Source: Mastigamoeba balamuthi (Eukaryota; Evosea; Mastigamoebida; Mastigamoebidae). From it: a stretch of 64,000 bases of DNA. The DNA lies in contig CACRSC010000004.1 in NCBI GenBank assembly GCA_902651635.1, forward strand, positions 51,306 to 115,305, in the 5' to 3' direction. Under the pieces are notes generated by a model, which was given only the letters and a program-made list of their open reading frames with translations, ran no database searches and was not told the DNA's origin. Position 1 is the first letter of the stretch. Each line of letters begins with the position of its first letter. The translations under genes were made by a program, and so were the position numbers. Positions 44,189 to 59,610 of the stretch are shown here, piece after piece.

Positions 44189-45851
44189 TTAGAACTGGGC
44201 GGCGAGGGCGAAGACCGCCGCGGCACCAACGGCGACAGCCGAGGCAGAGCCGGGCTGGAAGTCGTCCGAGTGCGTGGGGCACTTGGTCGAGCTCGAGTGG
44301 GGCTGAGGGTGGGCCGAGCTCGAGTGGGCGGGGCTGTCCCCGGGCTTGGGCACGCCAGGGGTGGTCGAGCCGATGGCGCCGAACCTGATGTTCGAAAACA
44401 CGACCTGGGCGTTGGGGGACGCGCTCTCGATGTCCGAGGGCTTGCCAGAGGTCGTCGCGCACGAGCCGCGGGCCACGCCGGGCTTGGAGGCGTCGGCGTT
44501 GGCGGGCATGTTCGAGTCGAGCCACAGCATGTTGACGTCGTGGTCGTCCCACAGCGACAGCACGAGGACCATGCCGCGCCTGAGCATCTCGCCCTGCGCC
44601 TTCATGCCGCCCTTGGCCGCGAAGTCGTTGGCGTCGCCGAAGATGGACTTCTGCGCGGTGCACATCTTGTCCGAGATGGAGTTGAACGCCGTCAGGCCCT
44701 GGATCTTGCCGAAGCTGTTGGCGATGACCTTGCCGTTCTGCTTGTAGAACCTGCGGATCTCGACGAGGTCGCCGTTGTCGGTGTTGTCGCTCGTGAGGAA
44801 CTGCGTGATGACCGAGAAGGGCTTGGTCGTGTCGACAGTCTTGCCGGGGCCGAAGAAGTCCTTGTCGCCCATGCGGTACGAGTTGATGTCGCAGCCGTCC
44901 TTGTCGCAGACGCCCTTGAAGCGGTTGCCCGACGCCGTGTCGCCGCAAGTCTGCGGGTCCTCGCAGCGCTTCTGGCCCTGGAAGGCGCAGTTGTGCGGGG
45001 TCAGCGCCGCCGACATCTTGTTGGCCTCCCAGATGTCCATCTCGCCGCAGCACGAGCCCCACTTGCCGCTGCCCGCGTTACTGTCGGTCGGGTTCTGCTG
45101 CCAGTTGATGATGTTGGCCTGGCCGTTGATGAACTTGATGTCGTGGGGGCACTGCGCGTCGCAGTAGCCCGTGCCGTACTTCGCGCCGGCGTTGTTGTTG
45201 CCGAGGCCCTTGCCACCGTTCTCGGCCATCTCCGAGAAGTACAGCGCGCCGTTGAGGCCGCAGGGCAGCTGCGACACGTCGACGTCGAAGGCGAACTCCC
45301 TGTTGATCAGCTTGAACAGCTTGTAGCGGTCCTCGGTCTCGAGCATGAACATGCGCGAGCCGATGTTGGTCGAGTACTGGCCGTGAGTCACGAAGCGCAG
45401 CGTCAGCGCGTCGTTGCTCGAGGTCACGCCGTACGTGTTCTGGTAGTCGCAGCCGTCAACAGCGCACTGCTTCGCGCACGTGTCGGGGTCTGGGCAGTAG
45501 TCCGTCTTCCACTGTGCAAAGCGTGCAAAGCGTCGTCAGCGATTGAAGGTGCAGTGTTGCTGTTTTTTTTAATGCGAAAAATGCGGGACTCCGGTGCTCA
45601 GGGTGAGGGAATGCGATGCGAGGTGGGGTGGAGGACTCAACCTGGTTGCCTCTGTAGCAGTTGTCGCCGTCCTTGTGCAGCCAGCGCCAGTTGGCATCCA
45701 TGGTGACCTGGCGGCTCACCGCGTTGCAGCCGCTGGCGGTGCACTCGTACGTGCTGATGGAGGGCTTGTTCTCCCACGTCCTGGTCCCCGCCTGCTGGGC
45801 GACAGCGAGCCCGAAGAGGGCCGCCGCGAGCACGAGCATCGTACTCTTCAT
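44189..45851 (-). CDS. GH7 cellulase with GPI-like tail
   Basis: Glycoside hydrolase family 7 (cellobiohydrolase/endoglucanase) that cleaves beta-1,4-glucan. Exons 45851-45642 and 45511-44189; 510 residues. Signal peptide [18 protein letters not shown] then QQAGT, as in mature fungal Cel7 enzymes. The nucleophile/acid motif GEMDIWEAN (E, D, E) is intact; many cysteine positions, [17 protein letters not shown] and [14 protein letters not shown] match the family. No carbohydrate-binding module. The C-terminus is a Ser/His/Pro-rich linker followed by a small-residue site and hydrophobic [16 protein letters not shown], typical of a GPI-anchor signal, so the enzyme may be held on the cell surface. 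Confidence 0.95.
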
Positions 45852-46328
45852 CTGCTTGTTACACAGAGGGGCTATTACTGAATGAGCTGATTGAGCGAAG
45901 AGGTATCCCTTTTTATCGGGCAAAAAAGAGAAAGCGGTTGATGCACCTTTGCATTAATAGTGGAGGTTTCTGAGAGGATTTGTTGAACAATTTCCCTTCC
46001 TGGGGGGCCTTGGAAGGTGCACAATTAATCCAAAGGTCGGCGTATATTCTGTGCACCTCGGCACCATATTGACAGGAGCAGTCGGTACCCACCATTCTCT
46101 GAATGAGTTCTCGGGGGGTAATGTGCGAGCAAAATGTGTCCCCCGGACACCACCCGCACAGCCTTTTGCTGTCTAAAGCTCGGTTCTCACCCCAAGACAA
46201 TATTTGTGTGGGACGGGGTGTTCTCTGTGTCCTTGCCGCACATGTGTACCACAGGCTATAAGACATTTTTCAAATACTATGTCGCATTCGGAGAACATGC
46301 AGGCTGTTGGCAAATATCTCATTGTTCA
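45852..46328. other. intergenic stretch between GH7 and the RTX gene
   Basis: Holds the GH7 promoter and the 3' end of the RTX gene. No supported gene or repeat. Confidence 0.4.
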
Positions 46329-49300
46329 TTAAATAGTCTTGGTTATCTTGCCAGATATTTCTGTTCAATAAACAAGCAGAAGATAACAGAGACCACCGGC
46401 TACCATCACTCGTTGCAACAGTGAAAACTCACCTTTTCTTCCAGCACCAGAGCTGTCGTCTCCAATACAGACCGTGTTATCTGAGAGGCATCTGCATTGT
46501 CCATCAGCTTCACACACAGATGTACCTCGGGGGCACAGAAAGCATGGAGACTCTGAAATGAGGAGGTGAATAAAGAGAGAGCTGAATTCAAATTCCGCAC
46601 CCCAAGGGTAATCTGATGGAGAGGCCGATAGGGTAGTGCTCGCGAGTGTGACACTCTCGATGCCTGAGGAGGTAATATTTATGGTTGCAGCCTTCCAATA
46701 AGCTTGGGATGTGCTGCTCGTCGAAGATGGAGAGGAGAGAAGAGTGACACTTGTTTCGCCAGATTGTATGTAGAGTGATGCACCAGCCCTTCACTGGGTT
46801 AGAGATACGGCAAATTGATAGGTTCTTACTGGTTCCATGACATGCTGTCAGAGACAATCCGAACCCATATTTCATAGCGTCCATACACTTCGTTCATTCC
46901 ACTAATTGTTGCAACTTCAGGGCCATAGCTGAAAAATGTGAGCCATAAAACTTGAGCACTGCGTACAATTGACTGTCGGCTCTGTTCAGAGTGGCTGAGC
47001 ATTCTGAACGTGTGCACGTGGACGAAACAGAGGAAGAAACAATGCAGTCAAATGATGTATAGATGTAGAGATCTAAGTCCATCACAGAACTGCCCCAGTA
47101 TAGGGCCACCCGGATGTTCCCTGCGGATTGTATCACAGGAACAATGAGTAGTTCCGTTGGCGTGTTCTCGGTATTCAAGTCTGTGGCATCGTTAGGTCGG
47201 CCGATCTGAATGTGGCCGGTGTACCAATATTGGCCATTACAAGAACATCTGTGTAGAAGCCAATATAGCCTGATGCTTGCACTCTTATCCTGTGTGTTCC
47301 AGATGCAACCTCGTCAGCACTCCACATCCCACTGGCGCCCGTGATAGAAATACTGTAAAACGTTAGGAATAGGAGGAAGAAATTATGCACATGACCCCGT
47401 CGATGTACACGGAGCATTGCGATACCAAATCGCCGGTAATCGCGTTTTTGACACTTCCGGAAAGTGAATATCCTTTCTCTGCACGTGCATTGGTACATGA
47501 AGATTCAAAGAATTGATTTACGCGAATTTGAGGAATCTGCATCAATAAATTAGACGCCGTCATTTTTGGATATACCTACCTGAGCAATTGTGTGAACAGG
47601 CTCCACTGCACCAAGAGCAATTGGCGTTGGAACATCTAGTAGATCCCGTGTACGTGCTACAACCTGAGAAGATAGTGAAATAATACCGAAGCAGGGGCAG
47701 AACAAACTTGGACATGAGGTTGCTTTGGCTGTACAAAGGGATCCACATAGCATGCAATGGGATACACTGGCACACGCCGAGTATGCAAGCTCCGAGCACT
47801 CTACCCGCTCTGTGAATCGTAATGAGGGGGAAGGACGTGTGTCTGACCTGAGCAGGCGCCGGAATCGAAGCACGCCCCGCAGTAGTCACACAGCCCAGAT
47901 GGCGCGACGGCGTGGGAACAACGCGTCTCTGAGGTATTGTAGGACGTACATGACGGACAGGAATTGGCACTACACAGGGCATTCCCGCACCAGTGGCACT
48001 CGGAATAAGATAGACATGATGTGTTCGTGATCAGGGCACTGCAGTTCGCAGTCGAGTCACCCCCGAAGGGGTCGTACGCCATAAACACGTCGCTGGATAT
48101 GCCGAGCAGTACGATTCGTCTTCCTGAGGTGAACACAAAGACAGTGGCGCTCGCATTTCTCTCTGTTGAGTAGGCGACTTGCCCCCACGTCGATATCTGA
48201 CCGAGCTTTGAGACCCTTCAGCGTACGGAGTACGCACATTGATCAAATCTCTCTGGGCGAAGCTAAAGTCATGGATGACATCCACATCGCCACTCTGGCC
48301 GCTTGTCATAAAGAACGTGTCCGCTCCAGATCCACCCCACAGATTATCATTGCCGTCGCCATCACAGAGCATATCATCCCCCGCATTTCCCACGAGGATG
48401 TCTGGGAGTGGTTGTCAGACACGGCTGATTGCCCGACTTCGGAACCGTTTCCGCTTCCCCCATGGAACTCGTTCGATGAAGAGTCGCCCGTCATGTTATC
48501 CGCGTGCGACGACCCGTAGAAGACCTCGATCCCCACAACGTAGTCGTACACCGATAAGTCCGACGAGCCCCACCCGTTGTTCGGCACAATGTAGTACAGG
48601 GCATTGAGGTCGATCACAACCGATGCGGGCGAGTCATCGTAGTGCACCTGGTCCCTGCCAGTCCCCCCTGTCCTGTCGGCCACTGTCAGAAACGGTGTTT
48701 GAATCCGAGGGCAGCATCAGTACAGCCTGTTCCATCCGTCTCCACCCCACAGGACGTCGTCGCCACTGCCGCCGTCCAGGTCGTCGTTGCCTTGGCCGCC
48801 CGAGAGCAGGTCCGCGCCGCCGAGGCCTTTCAGGACGTCGTTGGAGGACGACCCGGTCATCGCGTCCGCTTCTTCGGTGCCGAACACGGTCTCGACCGAG
48901 GCGAATGTCCCCACGGCTCCTCCCGCGAACCTGACGGTCCCCGAGGCCAGCGCCGTCATGTTCACCGTCACTCCCGAGCTCGAAGTGCAAGTGATCGAGT
49001 CGCTGCCCGGTCCCCCGTTGGCCACCCACTGGCCCTCCTCCGCAATGAAACCTGGTCGATCCGTACGTCGTCAGACAACGTCAGGAGCCCCACGGGGACG
49101 GGACGCACTGTCCGACGCGCTCCCCCCGGTCGCCACGTCGGCTCCGCTGAGGTAGATCGCGAAGGTGGCGAGCGTGGCGAGGCTGGCGTTGAAGCGGTCG
49201 GCGCCCGGCGTGCCTATCCACGTCGAGGGGATCCACGTCAGGTTGCTCGACGACGCCGCCGACCTCCTGTAGTCGACCGTCGGGCTCAGCGCGAACCCGC

Positions 49301-49745
49301 TCGCGGGCACCAGCCCCTCGCCGTGCAGCTTCGTCACCACCGTCTCCGCAGTTGGCGAGTGCTGACGTCACGCAAATCCACCCACGTCAGCAGCCACGTC
49401 GCTGGGGGGAAAATGTGGGGGACGGAGGAGAGGACGGCGACGATGACAGCGACAACGCACGACGACGGTGATGGACTGGGTCTGGTTGCACCACTGGGCG
49501 GGGTGCGAGTCGACAAGCATGCCGCGGGCGTCGCGCCAGACGGCGACGGCGCCGAGGGCGCAGTGGAAGGCGAGGTAGACGCTCGACTGCATCTGGGCGC
49601 CGCCAGTGTCCGTGACCACCACGCGCCAGTCGGGGTTCGTCTGGGCGTACGTGACGGTGGAGGCGGCCTGCGTGGGCGACGCGCCGCTGCAGCCGCGCGC
49701 GAGCAGGAGCGCCGACGCGAGGGCCAGAGCGCTGAGGGAGTCCAT
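46329..49745 (-). CDS. secreted RTX-repeat protein with Cys-rich and CnaB-like modules
   Basis: Fifteen exons (49745-49461, 49361-49109, 49051-48724, 48672-48446, 48401-48239, 48206-47848, 47809-47687, 47663-47580, 47478-47391, 47352-47241, 47205-46967, 46928-46830, 46788-46601, 46552-46433, 46360-46329) sum to 899 residues in frame. Signal peptide, N-terminal domain, then calcium-binding GGxGxDxL repeats (GGQGNDDLDGGSGDDVLWGG; GGSGNDILVGNAGDDML) ending in GGSGADTFF and IHDFSF as in serralysin-type tails; three PSI-like Cys repeats; a CnaB/carboxypeptidase-regulatory-like fold; a jelly-roll (DLDLYIY, YGPEVATI); a small Cys module. RTX repeats are mainly bacterial, so an ancient transfer is likely. 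No enzyme domain seen. Confidence 0.75.
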
Positions 49746-50496
49746 GACGGGGTTCTTTTTATAGCCCGCGGAATCCGCAGGATTCTATCCAGGTGACAAG
49801 GCCAGGCTTGCCCACGAGACTGCTGTCTCATGATGCCACCTCGTATTCACAGCTCAGGGGGTGGTGATACGGGAGTCTTCATCTATCAATTGATTGTCTC
49901 CGGGTTGTATGATAACATCATACTTGTCGCGTCTTGCCCTGTGACTATTTCAATTCGTGTTGGTGATATCTCAAATTCTGTTGTTGCCTCGCGTTTGCGC
50001 GTATACGAGTTAAGGTTTTGCTCCCGGACTCTCATGTGGGTGCGCCAATTCAATTTACTTTTCTTTTGAATTTGTTGGAGAGCCCCGAAGGGCACCAGAA
50101 ATTGCGCTTCGCCCGGTGGGCATCGCGACAGAGCTTGGAAAAGTTTTCAACTAGCAATAATGTGGTCGTCCCTTGCGGTCATTGACTCACATCTGCCCCA
50201 AGCGCAGTGGACTGATCTCCCGGATTGTCTTCCTGCGCAATTCGTTCACACCGGAAAAACGCGCCATTATGGGTTTCTCGGTGAGAGCCGAGGCAAGGCA
50301 GGAGAGAAATCGATCCAAAAGTCGGACAAGGGGACCGGCACTGGATGGAAGCGGGTGGCTGCTGCTTGCTCTCGGCGCTCGGCGAGACCCAAGCCAAAAT
50401 ATCTGCCGCGCTCGATCTCCCGCCAAATCGGAATCAAAAGATATCAGAGTCCAGAAATAGACCTGACAGAAAACTCCGGAGCAAACGGCGGCGCTG
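49746..50496. other. intergenic stretch upstream of the ubiquitin protease
   Basis: AT-rich in 49870-50060. Near the right end are AAAATATCTGCC and AAAGATATCAGAG, matching the promoter word family. No supported gene. Confidence 0.4.
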
Positions 50497-54016
<3,520 letters not shown>

Positions 54017-54256
54017 ACGCCCTTCACCCCACGACGCCCTCCATTTATGTGGCAACAAATATAAGAGCGTGTTAAGTGAGCGGCAGAGTCGTTTCGGTCA
54101 GTTCTGTAGTCGGTTTCCTTGCGTCTCTTGTTGTCAGGACTCTTGGCTTTCTGAACCACTGTGGCGGGGAGCTCGGCAGAGTGGAGATGTGTGGTGATTC
54201 CGGATGAACACGTGTCGCACAAAGAGAGGGTGGCGGAGAGCGATGCGGCCGTCGGC

Positions 54257-54997
54257 TCAAGCTTTGTTGTCGTTGAGCTTGATCGCGTTGAGAGGACCTC
54301 CCCAGATGCAGAACATGACGCTGCCCTCGGATGCAAGTGCCACAAGCGAGAAGATGATGGGCCATATCGAGAAGACTGATGGGGGGAGGAGGAGAGACAA
54401 GAGGAGGTGGTGAGTCACCGCGCACGCGGTTCTGTTGGCGAGCAGAGTGCGTACACGACGAAACAAACTCGACCAGGCACAGGAACGCGTGGACAATGGA
54501 GAGGATGGTCCCGACGAACCGACCTGCGCGACAGCAATTGGAACGCGGTGTCAGATTTGGAGACACGCAGGTGGGTAGGACGGCTCACTCGGGGCGTCCT
54601 TGCACTTGAAGGTGTAGTATATGGTGACCACGCCAGCAGCGAGGCTCAGCCCGGCAGACACGATGGTCACAACGTGGACTGGCAGGTGCAGAGTGCAGAC
54701 ACCGTGAGCGGACAGAAACCGAATTGAATTGCAGACCCGGTAATTGCGCCCCCCGAAACTGCTGTCGGCAAAACCGATGGCTGTCGATTTTCGTTGTATT
54801 TCTGGGGGTGGCCAGGAGTGGGGAAGGGGGCGGGCCGCACAGACGAGCCGGGCGACCTTGACGGAGGTCTTGTCGCCGCAGTAGCAGAGAACGGTGTAGA
54901 TGAGGCCGAACAGGAAGACGCAGAGGTGGAGGATCATGCCGCCCGCGATCAGCATGATCGTCTGCCTCCTGTCCAGCTTCTTCAACTTCAGGCCCAT
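54257..54997 (-). CDS. small four-TM membrane protein
   Basis: Exons 54997-54841, 54678-54589, 54523-54455, 54375-54257; 144 residues. A basic N-terminus (GLKLKKLDRRQT) precedes four hydrophobic segments: IMLIAGGMILHLCVFLFGL, VVTIVSAGLSLAAGVVTIYY, TILSIVHAFLCLVEF and IWPIIFSLVALASEG. Every intron is phase 1 and the joined frame is clean, which supports the model. Family not recognised; size and topology recall small tetraspan ER or Golgi proteins. Confidence 0.65.
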
Positions 54998-55179
54998 CTT
55001 CGGCTCGGCGGTCTGTGCGCGGTTACTGTGCGGACCCAACGATAAATGCACTTATAGTACAGATTTCCAGAAGTATCTTCCCCCGCTGACGTGGGGGCGA
55101 GGTATCCGGGCAGAGATATTTTGTGACTGTACCCGCTCACAGTTCAAAGGGCTGCTTGCTGCCTACCTCCTCCCCCAAG
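54998..55179. promoter_or_regulatory. divergent promoter, four-TM protein / GOLD protein
   Basis: Contains AAGTATCTTCC, AGGTATCCGG and AGAGATATTTTG within 60 bp in a 182-bp divergent gap. Confidence 0.4.
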
Positions 55180-57440
55180 ATGGCCGATCAGATGCTCCCC
55201 ATCACCCGCGACCTCCTCAAGAAGTACTACTCGAGTGCGCCTCGCCTGCGCCCCCGCGCCCCCGCGTTCCCGTTTTCTGCCTTGGCTCAACGCGTGTTGC
55301 GTCTCTCCTCCCCCCCCCACGGCAGAGTACCCGCCCGCGGCCCCCAGCGCCGAGCTCGAGGCGTCGAACGAGCAGGCCGTCGCTGGCATCGCTCGCCTGC
55401 GCGCAGCACTCGCCCCGATCGCCGAGGCAGCTGCCCGTGCGTCGTTTTCGCCCCTCAAACGCGCTAGCGATCGATCGCTCTGTCACCCCCTCTCCTCTCT
55501 CTTCCCCACGCCCCATCTTGAAGATATTTCTCGAACTGGGCACTGATGCCTGCGCCACCTCACGCGCCCTGACGCGGCCCGCAGTGGTGGAGAGCGTCGC
55601 CAAGATGGAGACGGAGCCCCCGCACAAGATGGACACCAACATCTACGAGAACAGGTGCCAGCTCGAGGAGATCGCCGACCTCTGGAAGCCCAAGAACATC
55701 GCCTCGCTCGAGGTGACTTTGGCCGCTCACTCCCCCGCGGGAGGGCCCCTCGTACCACGTCAGCTGACGTCAGGATCTCTCGCTCTGCGCGGCGCAGGAG
55801 AGGCTCAAGGGCGTCGAGGGGTTCGATGTGACGGCGTTCAAGCAGGCGGTCGCCGACTCGGCCGCGGCGGCCACGGCGGTGGCGGCGTCGTGGGAGGAGC
55901 ACCAGAAGGAGTGTGTGCAGCAGGTCGAGTCGCTCGGTGCGCTTGGCTCCGCCCCCTCGGATCGAATTGTCCCCAATTCGAATTCTCAATGGAGCGGCGT
56001 TCCCCCTTTTAATTTTTTTTGCCTGCGCGGTTTGGGGAAATGCTCTCGCGTGCGTGTGCGCCGGCGCAGTGAGGACGTACCTGCCGCAGGACCTCAGGAT
56101 GTCGATCGTCAACACGTTCAGGCAGCGCAGCGAGGCCAAGGCGGCGCGCGAGATCCAGGAGCTCGTCGAGAGGGGCGAGTCGATCCGCGCCAAGTACGAC
56201 CTCATGTGGCAGCAGCAGCTGCACCGCCGCGAGAGCCTCGTCATGCTGGGCAACGCCTCGGGCGTCTTCAAGGCCGTCATCCGCTACATCGGCGGCGTGC
56301 CCCAGGTGTTCCTGGACTTCATCAAGACTGTCAACAACGACAACGGGTGCGCCCCGTCCCTCCCCTCCCCTTTGCCCCCTCGCGTGCATTGCACGTTAGG
56401 TGCGCGGGTCTCTGATGTGACGTGGCGGCTGCACCGATCCCGGCGAGCCCCATCTCTTGGGCAACACTCACGAGGGGGCGACGCGCGCAGCCCGATGGAG
56501 GAGTACCGCGTGACCTATGGCCCGTACCAGTACTGGCTCACGCGCTACATCACGAGGTGACCCGATCCCCCCCATCGCGCACTTGCGCTCTGCTTTTTCC
56601 GGGAAATTAACTGGATTGCCTGCGTTGCGTCACTGCAGGGTGCGCATGATGAACGCCCTGCTCTACGTCGCGGCGTCCCACCTGCCCAACGCGTCGGCCG
56701 AGGCCAGGGTCGAGCTGTGCGCTGGCCCCGCGGAGCTCCCACCGGTCTGGAAACGGGCTTTGGCTGACAGAGGTGGGTGGGGGTGTGGGCAACGGCAGGA
56801 GCAAGGCGATGGCCGAGCTGCCGGCGCAGTCGGTCGACATGCTTGCCAAGTACACCGCGGCCATCAAGGCGTGGATCGCGCTCCTCTTCACGATCCTCCA
56901 GCACAGCCCCTTCTTTGTCTCGAAGAAGGACATGGAGGCCAGCATCGCCGAGAGGTAACCACTGCGCCGATAATTCCGGACTGCTTGCATTCAGGGCTCA
57001 ATTCAATTGAATTGCTCCGCAGCGGCCAGAAGCACAACGTCGTGGTGTCCAAGACGCACGACGTGGCCGTGCAGCTGTTCGAGGGCGACAAGCTCGAGTG
57101 GGAGTTCACCACAGACAAGGACATCCAGTTCAAGGCGACGTTCGAGGCCGAGGCGGCCAAGGGCAAGCTCGTCGCCGTCCACGAGCTGCTGCTGGTCAAC
57201 TCGCACGTGGCGCCCGTGACGGGCAGCTACACGGCCAAGGAGCAGGGCATGCTCACGCTCGTCTGGGACAACACGCACTCGTGGTTCACGAGCAAGAACC
57301 TGACGTTCAGGGTGCTCAGGACCCCCAACCCCGAGAAGCTCTCGCAGGCCGTCGAGGAGAGCGTCGAGCAGCTCGAGGCGGCCGCGGCCGCGGCCTCTGC
57401 CTCGTCCTCGTCTGCCGCCCCCGCGGCGCCGCAGCAGTAG
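55180..57440 (+). CDS. GOLD-domain protein
   Basis: Nine exons (55180-55234, 55326-55436, 55585-55712, 55798-55936, 56070-56346, 56491-56556, 56639-56716, 56799-56954, 57023-57440); 475 residues. The helical first 330 residues have no clear family. The last exon is a GOLD beta-sandwich: LEWEFTTDKDIQFKATF, then LLLVNSHVAPVTGSY, then GMLTLVWDNTHSW and LTFRVL, as in Sec14-like, ACBD3 and FYCO1 proteins, which handle Golgi or vesicle traffic. It ends in a Glu/Ala helix and a short Ser/Ala tail. Five of eight donors are GTGCG. Confidence 0.8.
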
Positions 57441-57754
57441 AGCAAAGCGCTAATTGGACTGGAATCAACTCACTGCACACCCCCCTTCTCTCTCGCTTGG
57501 TGTATGGGTGGGCGTGGAGTCGGGGGGATCCCTCGGACACACGCGCTAGCAACAAGAAACAATGGCATGATAGACCCACCACAAGACCCACCCCCCGCTC
57601 CCCCAGCGCGCTCTCGGGGCCACAAAGGTCTCCCTTGTTGTTTGCTCGGGGGCACGGCAGTGTGGGCAGTGACGGTCGGAAAACACAAACGAAGCGGGCA
57701 GTGGAGGAGGGAACCCGGGTGGGACGTACGCGGCAGGTGTCCGTGGGGAGGCAG

Positions 57755-57778
57755 GGCAGAGGCAGAGGCAGAGGCAGG
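57755..57778. repeat. GGCAGA hexanucleotide repeat
   Basis: About four tandem GGCAGA units in the gap between the GOLD and UNC119 genes. The rest of 57441-57815 holds no supported gene; the two genes converge here. Confidence 0.7.
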
Positions 57779-57815
57779 GTCCGAGGCAAGGCCAGGAGGG
57801 CCCACTGGGGGGCGT

Positions 57816-58867
57816 TTACAGATTGGTGTAGGCGTACTCGGCCTTGTTGTGCATAACAAGTTGGTCCTCGACAAAGTAGAAGCTGTCCGACTTTGTCATG
57901 TAGGGGTTCGCGATGATCTCCTTCTCTGCATGGCGCGAACAGCCACAGGCGCGTGGTTGGGCGGGATTGGCAAATGGTGGGAAGGAGGCAAGACGGAAAA
58001 AAGAAATAAATTGAGGCAGGAAAAGTGGGGAGAAGAAAATCTCGCGGAGAGCCCTCCGCGCTTGAGGGAGATCGGCAGCGCACTCTCTGCGTCGGAGAGC
58101 TTGGGGAGGGTGTAGATGACCTCCCACTCGTTGGTGCTGCCGGGGATGCAGAAGCCGAAGGTGAAGTCGAAGGACTTGAGCAGCTTGGTGCCGAAATAGT
58201 GCCTCTCGATCATGCGGAAGCTCTTGAGCTCCTTGGGCCCCACCTTGAACACGAGGCTCGTGCCCACCGTCTTGAGGTCGAGGAACTGCGCGCCAAAGTC
58301 GTACTGGATGAACCTCGCGCTGTCGTCGAGCTCGGCGGGGCTCGGCGTCGGCGCGTCGGCGTCCTTGCGCACGTGGAACAGCGTCTTGTTGCTCTCCATC
58401 TCCCTGATCTTGAACTCGATAAAGTCGATCCCGTACGTGTTGGCCGCCAGCGGGCACATGTACGCTATTGAGGCCCCCCCTCTGTTAGATCTCGAAAATG
58501 CTGCAATAAGGCGATCGCAGCGACCTTGCGTGGGCCCCGTGAGCTTGAGCACGTCGGCGGGCGTCGCGACCTTGGGCGCAGACGACGCGGGCCTCGCGTG
58601 CGACGCCGAGGCCGGCGCCGCGGCCTTGGCCACGGCCGCCGCGGGCTTGACCGTCGGCGAGGCGGGCTTGGCGGCCGCCGACCCCGTGGCGGACCTGTGC
58701 GCAGAAGACGACGAAGACGACGAAGACGCGGCCCCCGCGTGCGGCTTGGCGGGCGCTGTGCGCGACGGGCTGCCCGGCGGCGAGACGGCGGCCTTCTTGG
58801 GCGCCGTGCCGGCCGGGTGGACGGGGGCCGAGACGGTCCTGGGCTTGGGAGCGTCGGACGACGACAT
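57816..58867 (-). CDS. UNC119: UNC119 lipid-binding chaperone
   Basis: GDI-like protein of the UNC119/PDE6-delta family that extracts myristoylated cargo and delivers it, often to flagella, under ARL3. Exons 58867-58525, 58464-58084, 57925-57816; 277 residues. A Ser/Ala/Pro-rich N-terminus of about 110 residues precedes the conserved fold: [80 protein letters not shown], and [20 protein letters not shown]. All are near-identical to animal sequences. Intron 2 has a GTGCGC donor. Suggests the organism can build a flagellum. Confidence 0.95.
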
Positions 58868-59243
58868 TGGGGGCGTTGGCGGTGCGTGCGAGCGTGAAAA
58901 GCAGCCGAGGATTAATTAACACAGAGGGGATGGAGATCTATTTTCGGGGACGTGACGTGTGATCGCGTTACGATTCTACGATTCTCGACTGCTGCGCGGC
59001 CGAGAATTCCGCGATTCCCAATACGCGGTGCTCCTCTGCACAACTCGGCAAACCCGCGCTGAGCAGCCCGAGAGTCAGTCACTGCCACCACAGATCTGGA
59101 CAGTACTGACGCAGCGGTTTGCCGTGCAAAGAAAGAGAAACGAAAAGAGGAAGCGACTCACTGCTTGCAAGGCAGCCTGCACACTTGGGTCACTCAGTTT
59201 GCGCCCGATATCCTTGAGAATATCTTATTCAGAAGTATCTCAA
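58868..59243. other. divergent promoter region, UNC119 / small coiled-coil gene
   Basis: No gene. Just before the right-hand ATG lie CGATATCCTTGAG, AATATCTTATTC and AAGTATCTC in 50 bp, one of the densest ATATC clusters. Confidence 0.4.
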
Positions 59244-59561
59244 ATGACGGACAGGGCGAGTGTTCTGCAGGTCGAGAACTCCGAGCTCCGCTTCGTCAAG
59301 GAAGGCCGCGTCCGTCGCCCCCCCCACACCCCTCTGGCCCTCTGCCGCCGCACCGCTAACGGCGGGCGCGCAGTCTGTGTACGAGCGCCGGGCGAACCTG
59401 TTCTTCCTCTGCGACGACCTCGACGGCCTGCGCGAGCGCAAAGAGAGTGCGCCCGCCCCCCTGATGCAGCGCTTGGGGTGCACGGGCCCTGACCACATGC
59501 TGCCACAGAGGAACTTGCCGCCGCCACGAGGGCACAGAACGAGCAGAGGGCAGCACGCTAG
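59244..59561 (+). CDS. 63-residue coiled-coil protein
   Basis: Three exons, 59244-59309, 59374-59446, 59509-59561, sum to 192 nt with an in-frame TAG. The product is almost one helix: SVLQVENSELRFVKEGR, ANLFFLCDDLDGLRERKKEL, AAATRAQNEQRAAR. The donors are GTCCGT and GTGCGC and each junction preserves the heptad pattern. Small size suggests a subunit of a larger complex (BLOC or kinetochore-like proteins are comparable) but I do not recognise it. Confidence 0.55.
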
Positions 59562-59609
59562 TAATACAGGCGAGGGAACGTGGGCCAAGTGGTGGGGCTG
59601 TCTTGTGTN

Positions 59610-59610
59610 G
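59610..59610. other. single N (contig join) and composition change
   Basis: At the N the GC-rich gene-dense DNA gives way to AT-richer sequence. From 59611 to 60786 I see no supported gene; 60036-60109 is an almost pure purine tract (GGAA/GGGA repeats). Confidence 0.7.

Noticed and set aside
44090-45706. 538-codon plus-strand open frame over the GH7 gene
   Set aside because: Antisense shadow of the GH7 exons, low complexity, no family signal.
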